Below, piece after piece: positions 1 to 6,067 of a DNA stretch of 10,809 nucleotides (the stretch's first letter is position 1; each line of letters opens with the position of its first letter). Location of the stretch: NCBI GenBank assembly GCA_003517845.1, contig DOZU01000043.1, positions 1 to 10,809 on the forward strand, given 5' to 3'. A program made the position numbers and the translations under genes. This DNA comes from Clostridiales bacterium (GTDB lineage: Bacteria > Bacillota > Sulfobacillia > UBA995). The notes under the pieces were generated by a model. It did not search any database and was not told where the DNA came from. It saw only the letters and a list, made by a program, of their open reading frames with translations.

Positions 1-54
1 ACCGGGCTGCTGGTGCTGATCGTATACAAGCGAGTCCGCAGCCTGCTGCGCTGA
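1..54 (+). CDS. C-terminal end of an unidentified, probably membrane, protein (5' partial)
   Basis: Frame 1 is open from the window edge to a TGA at 52-54. The 17 visible residues are a hydrophobic stretch (LLVLIVY) followed by a basic tail (KRVRSLLR), as expected for the last transmembrane helix of an inner-membrane protein with a positively charged cytoplasmic end. Nothing identifies the family. It is convergent with the small minus-strand gene that ends at 100, with 45 bases between the two stop codons. The call rests on a short open stretch in GC-rich DNA, so it could be chance. Confidence 0.4.
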   Translation, partial: TGLLVLIVYKRVRSLLR

Positions 55-73
55 ACCGTACGCCCGCCCGGGC

Positions 74-114
74 GGCGACGGCTGGGGGCGACCGCGGCCT
101 CAGTCGCCGTCGCC
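74..114. terminator. GC-rich inverted repeat between convergent genes, possible bidirectional terminator
   Basis: GGCGACGGC at 74-82 is perfectly complementary to GCCGTCGCC at 106-114, leaving a 23-base loop. It lies in the gap between the plus-strand gene ending at 54 and the minus-strand gene ending at 100, and its right arm overlaps the last codons of the latter. No T-run follows on either strand and the loop is long, so intrinsic terminator function is uncertain. Confidence 0.25.
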
Positions 115-321
115 CGGGGTCGCCGGCGGTGAAATCTGATCTTGGAGTCCCGCCAACCAGGCTTCCGGCAGACTCGCCTCCGCGTCCACACTCAGCAGCC
201 AAAGGCCTCCGGCAAGCGGCGAGGTGCTGATTTCTCCCGTCACCTTGAACTCGTCGACGAGTCGCCGGGCGGCCTGTCTCGCCTGCTCCCGTTCGCTGAG
301 CCGCACCTGGAAGCTATACAT
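100..321 (-). CDS. Small conserved-looking protein of unknown function, third gene of the polA-mutM operon
   Basis: A 73-residue protein whose family I do not recognise. It begins MYSFQVRL, has a charged amphipathic helix at about residues 9-25 (SEREQARQAARRLVDEF), then strand-like stretches (FKVTGEIST and GGLWLLSVDAE), and ends in a Pro/Gly/Asp tail. This looks like a small alpha/beta domain with no signal peptide, membrane segment or cysteines. The ATG at 319-321 is chosen because AGGGGG lies 6 nt upstream (328-333). The open frame extends further upstream only inside mutM. It starts 19 nt after the mutM stop, so co-transcription with polA-mutM is likely and a repair-related role can be guessed, but nothing in the sequence proves it. 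A separate promoter may overlap the mutM stop. Confidence 0.75.
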   Translation of the reverse strand: MYSFQVRLSEREQARQAARRLVDEFKVTGEISTSPLAGGLWLLSVDAEASLPEAWLAGLQDQISPPATPGDGD

Positions 322-339
322 CGCGCACCCCCTGGTGCC

Positions 340-369
340 ATTATAACCTATCCGGGCAGGAATTGCGAA
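340..369 (-). promoter_or_regulatory. Candidate sigma-A promoter for the 73-aa gene, overlapping the mutM stop
   Basis: On the minus strand a perfect TATAAT (340-345) lies 18 bp downstream of TTCGCA (364-369), a 4/6 match to TTGACA. The mutM TAA stop (341-343) is inside the -10 hexamer. Expected initiation near 333 would leave only about 12 nt before the ATG at 321, with the AGGGGG ribosome site at the very 5' end of the message. It could be chance, but a perfect -10 in DNA this GC-rich is notable. Confidence 0.4.
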
Positions 370-1240
370 CATCAGTTCCTTCTCGCTGGCACCTGGGGCA
401 GAAATGACTGGAGCGCCCCCCCTTGCGTAATCGCTCCACCACGGCCTTGCACCCCGGGCGCAAACAGGCCTCGCCTGCCCGGCCGTACACGCGCAGGCGA
501 TCCTGGAATCCGCCGGGCAACCCCGCGCCATCCACGTAGCTCCGGACGGTGGTCCCGCGACAGGCTATGGCTTCGGAGAGTGTCTGCCCGATCGCGGCGT
601 GCAGGGCGACGACCTCATCGGACGTCAGCGAACAGGCTCGGCGGCCCGGGTGAATGCCGGCGCGGTGTAAAGTCTCATCAGCATAGATATTGCCGATTCC
701 CGCCACCACCCGCTGGTCCAGCAGCACCTGTTTCACGGGGGCGCGGCGGGAAAGCAGTCGGGCCGCCAGCACGGCCGGGGTGAAGTCGCCGGCCAGCGGC
801 TCGGGCCCCAGATTGCGCAGTCCCCGGGGGGCTTCATCGCGAGCGTCGCCCACCACCAGGTGCACCCGGCCGAAGTGACGGAGGTCGGCCCAGGCCAGCT
901 CAGACTGGTCGTCGAGGATGAGTGCCAGGTGAGTGTGGCGGGCGACGACTTCCGGAAGGGGGCCGGCCCCGGGCGGGCGGTGGATGAGCCTCCCCGCCAT
1001 CATCAAGTGGAAGATCAGGTCGGCCGGTGCGGACCCGCGGGCGCGGCTGAGCCTTAGCAGGAGATATTTGCCGTGACGGCTGAGATCCTCGATGTTCCTG
1101 CCCGCGACCTCCCGGGCGAACTCCTCCGGCGAGCGGTTGGCGATGAAGGGACGGATCACCCGGACCGAGACGATGCTTCGCCCGACCAGGCGCGGGCGAA
1201 GACTCCGGCATATCGTCTCCACTTCCGGCAGTTCGGGCAT
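341..1240 (-). CDS. mutM: Formamidopyrimidine-DNA glycosylase (Fpg/MutM)
   Basis: A bifunctional DNA glycosylase/AP lyase of 299 aa that removes oxidised purines such as 8-oxoguanine. The start MPELPEVETI supplies the catalytic Pro2 and Glu3 (Pro1/Glu2 after Met removal), and Lys58 in RHGKYLLL matches the conserved Lys57. HLMMAGRL and DLRHFGRV correspond to the intercalation/void-filling motifs. The helix-two-turn-helix is DQRVVAGIGNIYADETLHRA. The C-terminal zinc finger uses Cys259, Cys264, Cys281 and Cys284, with the phosphate-binding Arg at 276. The first Cys pair is C-x4-C rather than the usual C-x2-C, and a 15-residue tail follows the finger, which normally ends the protein. The ATG lies 3 nt after the polA stop, with GGAGGG at 1251-1256 ten nt upstream inside polA, so translation is probably coupled. 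Confidence 0.96.
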   Translation of the reverse strand: MPELPEVETICRSLRPRLVGRSIVSVRVIRPFIANRSPEEFAREVAGRNIEDLSRHGKYLLLRLSRARGSAPADLIFHLMMAGRLIHRPPGAGPLPEVVARHTHLALILDDQSELAWADLRHFGRVHLVVGDARDEAPRGLRNLGPEPLAGDFTPAVLAARLLSRRAPVKQVLLDQRVVAGIGNIYADETLHRAGIHPGRRACSLTSDEVVALHAAIGQTLSEAIACRGTTVRSYVDGAGLPGGFQDRLRVYGRAGEACLRPGCKAVVERLRKGGRSSHFCPRCQREGTDVRNSCPDRL

Positions 1241-1243
1241 AAA

Positions 1244-3925
1244 TCAGGCTCCCTCCAGCCGCTGCAGATCATACCAGTTGGGGCCGGCCTTCAGGTCGAC
1301 GGTGATCGGCACATCCAGGCGCATGGCCCCGGTCATGGCCTCCCGGGCCAGCCGGCCGATTTCCCCGATCTCGTCGGGAGGCGCCTCGAACAGGAGTTCA
1401 TCGTGGACCTGTAAGATCATCCGTCCCCGCAGGTTGCGGGCCTTGAGTTCGCGGTGCACCTTGACCATGGCCAACTTGATGAGGTCGGCAGCGCTCCCCT
1501 GAATCGGCGTGTTCCGGGCGGCCCGTTCGGCGAAGCCACGGGTCTGGCGGTTGGCGCTGCGCAGTTCGGGCAGATAGCGGCGGCGACCCATCAGCGAACT
1601 GACATAGCCGAGGGCGCGAGCCTGCTCCAGGACCTTGCTGAAGTACTCCTGGACCTTGCCGTAGCGCTGGAAATAGCGCTCGATGTAGCGGGAGGCCTCG
1701 GCAACGGTGACTCCCAGGTCCCGGGACAGCCCGTAGTCGGTCATGCCGTATACCAGCCCGAAATTGACAGCCTTGGCCCGATTGCGGAGTTCCGGGGTGA
1801 CGGCGCCGAATACCTCCCGCGCCGTGCGCGCGTGGATGTCCTCGCCTTGCTGGAAAGCTTCCACCAGTCCTGGATCGCCCGAGAGGTGGGCAAGGATGCG
1901 CAGTTCTATCTGGGAGTAGTCCGCAGCCAGGAGGCGGTGGCCAGGGTTGCTGGGCACGAAAACCTTACGGATACGCCGGCCGAGTTCCATCCTCACCGGT
2001 ATGTTCTGCAGGTTGGGTTCCACGCTCGACAGGCGCCCGGTGGCCGTGCCGGTCTGGTTGAAGCAGGTATGGACGCGGCCGGTGGCGGGATTGACCAGTG
2101 CCCGTAACCCGTCAACGTAAGTACCCTTGAGCTTGACGAGCTGGCGGTGCTCCAAGATCCTCGCTACCACCTGATGCTGGGCTGCTAGTTCCTCGAGGAC
2201 CTCGACATCGGTGGAAGGAGCCCCGCCGGGTGTCTTCTTCGCCGACGGGAGTCTCAGTTCCTCGAACAGCACCTGGGCGAGTTGGCGCGGCGAGTTGGGG
2301 TTGAAGGAGTGTCCGGCGAGCCCGTGGATCTCGCGCAGCGTCTCTTCAATGCGATCGCCCAGTTCCCTTGCCATCGCGTCGAGACCCGCGCGGTCCACCC
2401 CCACCCCGGCCAGTTCCATGTCCGCCAGCACGAGGCTGAGCGGCATTTCCACTTCGCGGAATAGCCTTCCCATACCATCTTCCGCCAGGCGCTCTTCCAG
2501 GACGGGGACCAAGCGTCTCACCATATCCACGTGCAGGGGCATGACGACGCCGAGGTCAGGCTCCACCGCCGGCTGGCGCTTCCCCGGCTCTCCCCGGGGG
2601 ATATACGTATCCTCGCCCAGGTACTCCCGGGCCAGCGAGTCCGGTTCGTAATAGAAGCGGGCCGGGTCAAGCAGGTAAGCGGCGATGGCCGGGTCGAAGC
2701 AACTGGCGCCGGCCCCATCCGCGCCGCCCCCGGCCAGGACGGCGAGGAACTTGAGGTTGGCGGCATGCACCGCCAGTCCCGGCCGCCGGAGCATCCCGGC
2801 CAGGGCTCCCAACATCCTCTGCTGCGGCAGACCCGGAGTCATGAGGTCGGAAGCCGCACGGGCCCAGTAGATCGGCCCCTCGGCGCCGGCGAAGGCCAGT
2901 GAGCGAAGGGCGGCGACGGTCGGGCGGGAGTCGGACGCGGTGTACGCCAGCGCCACGGTACCCGCCGTGGCGAGTTCGTCGAGTCGCTGTTCCAAGAGGC
3001 CTATGTCCTCAAGCATGGCGGCTTCGGGTTGCGGTCCGGCGCGCCGGGCGGCCTCGCCTTCGAGGCCGAGCTTCTTGAGCAAAGCGCGAAACTCCAGCCG
3101 GCGGAACAGGTCGGCCACCTGGCCCGGATCATACGGCCGTACCCGGCAATCGTCCATGGCGAAAGCCAGCGGTACATCCTGCCTGAGCCGGGCCATGGCC
3201 CCGGTCAACCTGGCCTGGTCGGCATGTTCCTCGAGGGCGCGGCGAAGGCGCTCTGGTTCCACCCGCTCCAGGTTCGCCAGCAGCCGATCCAGGGTGCCGA
3301 ACTCCGCCAGCAATCGGACCGCCGTCCGGGGACCCACCCCGGGCACTCCCGGCAAGTTGTCCGACGGGTCGCCCACCAGCGCCCGATAATCGATGAACTG
3401 GTCGGGTTCGATGCCGAAGCGTTCGCGGACGGCTCCGGCGTCGAGGACGGCAGTCTCGCTGACGCCTTTGAGCGTCAGTACCGACTTTACCCCCTGGCCG
3501 GCAAGCTGCAGGAAGTCGCGGTCGCCGGTGACGATCAGCGTCTCGGCCCCGGCCTCGCGGCTATGGCGGGCCAGCGTCGCCAGCACGTCGTCCGCCTCGT
3601 AGCCCTCGAGTTCGTATACGGGAACTCGCAGGACTTCCAGCGTCTCCTTGAGTAACGGCAACTGCGCCCGCAGGCGGTCGGGGGTGCCAGGGCGATGTGC
3701 CTTATACTCGCCGTACTCGGTATGCCGGAAGGTGGGCCGCCCGGTGTCGAAGACCACGGCCAGGTAATCCGGCTTCTCTTCATCGATCAAGCGGATGAGC
3801 ATGGTCACGAAGCCGTATACGGCGTTGGTGTACAGCCCCTCGGCCGTGACCCAGGAATCGGGCAAGGCGAAGAAGGCCCGGTTAGCGAGGCTGTGTCCGT
3901 CAATGAAGACAGCTTTGCTCGGCAC
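1244..3925 (-). CDS. polA: DNA polymerase I with inactive proofreading domain
   Basis: An 893-aa family A DNA polymerase for Okazaki-fragment processing and repair synthesis. Residues 1-290 are the 5'-3' exonuclease/FEN domain, with the acidic metal ligands visible as FIDGH (Asp9), VVFD (Asp60), YEADD (110-113), TGDRDF (135-137) and GDPSDN (186-189). Residues about 302-460 hold the 3'-5' exonuclease fold, but its metal ligands are lost: AYTASDS replaces the FDTETDS motif and NLKFL replaces NLKYD, so proofreading should be absent, as in Bacillus-type Pol I. The polymerase domain has motif A (DYSQIELR, Asp669, Glu674), motif B (Arg714, Lys718, Phe722, Tyr726) and motif C (VHDE, Asp842, Glu843). 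The GTG start at 3923-3925 has AGGGGG at 3935-3940, nine nt upstream, and leads into the conserved KAVFIDGH. It is the first gene of the polA-mutM operon. Confidence 0.97.
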   Translation of the reverse strand: MPSKAVFIDGHSLANRAFFALPDSWVTAEGLYTNAVYGFVTMLIRLIDEEKPDYLAVVFDTGRPTFRHTEYGEYKAHRPGTPDRLRAQLPLLKETLEVLRVPVYELEGYEADDVLATLARHSREAGAETLIVTGDRDFLQLAGQGVKSVLTLKGVSETAVLDAGAVRERFGIEPDQFIDYRALVGDPSDNLPGVPGVGPRTAVRLLAEFGTLDRLLANLERVEPERLRRALEEHADQARLTGAMARLRQDVPLAFAMDDCRVRPYDPGQVADLFRRLEFRALLKKLGLEGEAARRAGPQPEAAMLEDIGLLEQRLDELATAGTVALAYTASDSRPTVAALRSLAFAGAEGPIYWARAASDLMTPGLPQQRMLGALAGMLRRPGLAVHAANLKFLAVLAGGGADGAGASCFDPAIAAYLLDPARFYYEPDSLAREYLGEDTYIPRGEPGKRQPAVEPDLGVVMPLHVDMVRRLVPVLEERLAEDGMGRLFREVEMPLSLVLADMELAGVGVDRAGLDAMARELGDRIEETLREIHGLAGHSFNPNSPRQLAQVLFEELRLPSAKKTPGGAPSTDVEVLEELAAQHQVVARILEHRQLVKLKGTYVDGLRALVNPATGRVHTCFNQTGTATGRLSSVEPNLQNIPVRMELGRRIRKVFVPSNPGHRLLAADYSQIELRILAHLSGDPGLVEAFQQGEDIHARTAREVFGAVTPELRNRAKAVNFGLVYGMTDYGLSRDLGVTVAEASRYIERYFQRYGKVQEYFSKVLEQARALGYVSSLMGRRRYLPELRSANRQTRGFAERAARNTPIQGSAADLIKLAMVKVHRELKARNLRGRMILQVHDELLFEAPPDEIGEIGRLAREAMTGAMRLDVPITVDLKAGPNWYDLQRLEGA

Positions 3926-3957
3926 GAATCCCGGCCCCCTATCTCTGCGTCACCACC

Positions 3958-3966
3958 ATTCTACCA
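3958..3966 (-). promoter_or_regulatory. Candidate extended -10 promoter for polA-mutM
   Basis: On the minus strand TGG followed by TAGAAT (TAGAAT at 3958-3963, TGG at 3964-3966) matches the extended -10 consensus TGnTATAAT with one mismatch in the hexamer. No recognisable -35 is found 16-18 bp upstream, which extended -10 promoters can tolerate. Initiation near 3951 would give a leader of about 26 nt carrying the polA ribosome site, a sensible geometry. It lies just downstream of the 3987-4012 hairpin. Confidence 0.4.
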
Positions 3967-3986
3967 GAATTCCTCCGAGAACACCT

Positions 3987-4012
3987 GGGCGGACCCCGCG
4001 GAGGGTCCGCCC
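3987..4012 (-). terminator. Perfect 10-bp GC hairpin after the sigma/anti-sigma operon
   Basis: GGGCGGACCC (3987-3996) and GGGTCCGCCC (4003-4012) form a perfect 10-bp stem with a 6-base loop, 33 nt downstream of the DUF4349 gene stop and upstream of the polA promoter candidate. Its place between two same-strand operons suits a terminator. No U-tract follows on the minus strand (the next bases are AGGTGTTCTC), so it may work poorly, act as a 3'-end stabiliser, or be an operator-like palindrome. Confidence 0.5.
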
Positions 4013-4045
4013 GAACCGACACGGCTTCGTAACAATACGGCTGGG

Positions 4046-5245
4046 CTATGCCCGCCGGCGGCGAAGGTATCCCCGGACGCCGAGATAGGTGGCGCCGCCG
4101 AGTACGATGGCGGGAGCAAGGGCAAAGAGCCCCAGGAGAGCTCGTTCGCCGAGGTAAGCCAGCCAGCGCAGCGAACGCAGGAAGGCGTCGCGCAACCTGC
4201 CCCACAGGTCGCCCGCCGGCGGTGGGGGCACCTCTCGGGGCGGCACCAGGTTCACGGCGATGGTGGAGAAGCTGACCATCCGGTCATATTGCTGCAGCAT
4301 GGCGGTCAATGACTCGATCTCGGCGCGCACCCGGGTACGTTCCGCCTCCACTTGCAGGACCTCGCCCACCGTGTTGGCCCGCCCGAGGATCAACAAAAGC
4401 CGTTCCTCTTGGACCCTGAGCGCGCGCAGCCTGGCATCGATATCCACGTAGGCCTGGGTGACATCCTGGCCGTGGATGCTCTTCTGGAGCACCTGTCCCT
4501 GTTCTTCGATGCGGGTCAGGAGGTCGATGAAGTTCTCCTGCGGCACCCGGAGCCGGAGGCTGCCCCCACGGCTCTCGCCCTCGCCCTGCCAGAAGTTCGA
4601 ACTCTCCACAAACCCGCCGGCAACCTCGGTGAGGCCCACGATCTCCTGGAATGACCGGCGGAAGTCGGTCACGGCCACTTCCAGGTCCGCGTTCTGGATG
4701 ATCTTACGGTCGCGCGGCATGAGCGTCAGTTGGCCGGCCACCTGAGCGCCAAACGCCTCGTCTCTCGGCGGGACCGGAGCCCCCGGCGCCACGGCTTTTG
4801 CCGGTTCCTGGGCGACGGCTGGTGCGACCTCGCCCTCCTCGCCTACGGCATCGGTCACTCGCGGCAGGCCAGGGGCCGTCGGCCAGGGGACCCGTTCGTC
4901 GAATGCTATCCCGGCAACCAGAAACAGGAGGGCCACGCCGGCAACCACCGCCGCCGCCCTCTTCCCGCGCAGGTCCCCCCACCGGCGGCTGAGCCGCAGC
5001 CACCCGGCCTCCGGGCGATCGGCCCCGGCAGCCTGCACGGCCCGCTCCACCCTCTGCCGGAAGCCCGGAGGGGGGGCAAGTTCGGGCAAGCTCCGGCACT
5101 GCTCGATGTTCCGGCCCAGTTCTTCCGCCAAAGCTCGACATCCGGCACACCCGGCGAGGTGCTCCTCCACTCGCCGGCGGTCGCTCTTCTCAATTACCCC
5201 GTCAAGGTAGGCCGAGAGGTGGTATCTGACCCGGTCGCACTTCAC
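4046..5245 (-). CDS. Membrane anti-sigma factor: zf-HC2 zinc finger fused to DUF4349
   Basis: A 399-aa protein that probably holds the co-encoded ECF sigma factor inactive at the membrane. Residues 1-45 form a ZAS/zf-HC2 domain with H29-x3-C33-x2-C36 (EEHLAGCAGC). A transmembrane helix follows at about 96-115 (AAAVVAGVALLFLVAGIAF), then a Pro/Ala/Glu linker to about 165. A DUF4349 domain runs from about 180 to the C-terminus, with a charged, coiled-coil-prone helix at about 270-322 and a second transmembrane helix at about 368-390 before the basic tail RGYLRRRRA. With the zinc finger cytosolic, most of DUF4349 would be extracytoplasmic and could be the sensor (inference). The GTG start at 5243-5245 overlaps the sigma TGA as GTGA, and GGGAGGAGG (5255-5263) sits 9 nt upstream, so the two proteins are translationally coupled. 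Confidence 0.88.
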   Translation of the reverse strand: MKCDRVRYHLSAYLDGVIEKSDRRRVEEHLAGCAGCRALAEELGRNIEQCRSLPELAPPPGFRQRVERAVQAAGADRPEAGWLRLSRRWGDLRGKRAAAVVAGVALLFLVAGIAFDERVPWPTAPGLPRVTDAVGEEGEVAPAVAQEPAKAVAPGAPVPPRDEAFGAQVAGQLTLMPRDRKIIQNADLEVAVTDFRRSFQEIVGLTEVAGGFVESSNFWQGEGESRGGSLRLRVPQENFIDLLTRIEEQGQVLQKSIHGQDVTQAYVDIDARLRALRVQEERLLLILGRANTVGEVLQVEAERTRVRAEIESLTAMLQQYDRMVSFSTIAVNLVPPREVPPPPAGDLWGRLRDAFLRSLRWLAYLGERALLGLFALAPAIVLGGATYLGVRGYLRRRRA

Positions 5246-5925
5246 GGACTATCGCCTCCTCCCGCCGCACCCTTGTCTCCTCGGTCTGACCTTGAGACGG
5301 GTTGGTCGGGCGAAAGTTCCGCCCCGGCCAACTCGTCCCTCAGGGCCAGCCGAGCGCGGTTGAGCCTCGACTTCACCGTGCCCAGATTGAGCCCCAGGAT
5401 CCGCGATATCTCCTGGTAAGAGAAGCCCTGGATATCGCGGAGGATCACCACCAAACGGTGCTCCGGCCCGAGGCGGCTGATGGCCTGGTGAACAGTACTC
5501 TGGACCTCGCGGCGCTCGACCTGTTCCTCGAGGTCGGTCTTGGGGTCGGCCAGTGCCCATTCGCGATTGCCTTCACCGCCGGGCGGAGCCTGGTCGAGGG
5601 ACAGGGTGCGGCGCCGCTGGCGGCCCCGCAAGGCATCGAGGCCCACATTGGCCGTCACCCGATATAGCCAGGTGGAGAAAGCGCTCCGGCCGCGGAAGGT
5701 TCCGAGGGCGCAGAAAGCCTTGAGGAAGGCTTCTTGAGCCAGGTCAGCCGCATCGTCGGGGTTGCCGGCGTACCGGTAGGCCAAATTGTATACCTTGCGT
5801 TCGTACCGCCTCACCAGCTCGCTGAATGCGGCGCGGTCGCCGCGTTTCGCCGCGCTCACCAGCAACTCATCCTGAAACGAAGCCGCCGGCAACCCGGGAT
5901 CAGTCCCGGCAGGGTTCAACGCCAT
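5242..5925 (-). CDS. ECF (extracytoplasmic function) RNA polymerase sigma factor
   Basis: A 227-aa group 4 sigma factor of the SigW/RpoE type. Region 2 spans about 35-100 (ELVRRYERKVYNLAYRY, then DDAADLAQEAFLKAF, then SAFSTWLYRVTANVGLDALR), covering the core-binding and -10 recognition helices. A Pro/Gly-rich linker follows, then region 4 at about 143-195 with the helix-turn-helix YQEISRILGLNLGTVKSRLNRAR that reads the -35. A hydrophilic tail of about 30 residues follows region 4. The ATG at 5923-5925 has a strong AAGGAGG at 5935-5941, nine nt upstream. Its stop overlaps the anti-sigma start by 4 nt, the usual layout of a sigma and its cognate anti-sigma. A matching ECF promoter upstream suggests autoregulation. 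The exact ECF subgroup cannot be settled by eye. Confidence 0.95.
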   Translation of the reverse strand: MALNPAGTDPGLPAASFQDELLVSAAKRGDRAAFSELVRRYERKVYNLAYRYAGNPDDAADLAQEAFLKAFCALGTFRGRSAFSTWLYRVTANVGLDALRGRQRRRTLSLDQAPPGGEGNREWALADPKTDLEEQVERREVQSTVHQAISRLGPEHRLVVILRDIQGFSYQEISRILGLNLGTVKSRLNRARLALRDELAGAELSPDQPVSRSDRGDKGAAGGGDSP

Positions 5926-5969
5926 GGATCCTGGCCTCCTTCAGTGGAAGACCTGCTCCCCGCTGCATC

Positions 5970-5996
5970 GACGCACGGGCCCGCTCGGAAGTTCCC
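5970..5996 (-). promoter_or_regulatory. Candidate autoregulatory ECF promoter
   Basis: On the minus strand GGGAAC (5991-5996; the run reads GGGGAACTT) is followed after exactly 17 bp by CGTC (5970-5973). This matches the AAC-type -35 and CGT-type -10 of SigW-like ECF promoters in sequence and spacing. It lies 45 bases upstream of the sigma start codon, leaving a leader of roughly 35-40 nt containing the AAGGAGG site. I found no better sigma-A promoter in the 142-base gap 5926-6067 and no convincing terminator there. Confidence 0.5.
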
Positions 5997-6067
5997 CAAG
6001 ATACGGCATGTCCTACGGGATCTTCTCGGGCAGGTCGGTCGATCCTCCTGGTAGGCTCAGGGATGAT

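Noticed and set aside
3939..3959. Six-codon mini-ORF (MVVTQR) ahead of polA, as a possible leader peptide
   Set aside because: Its ATG overlaps the candidate -10 hexamer, so it would lie outside the transcript from that promoter, and the peptide shows no regulatory bias.
6013..6045. GGATC/GATCC inverted repeat between the transpeptidase and sigma genes as a terminator
   Set aside because: Only five base pairs with a 17-base loop and no T-run.
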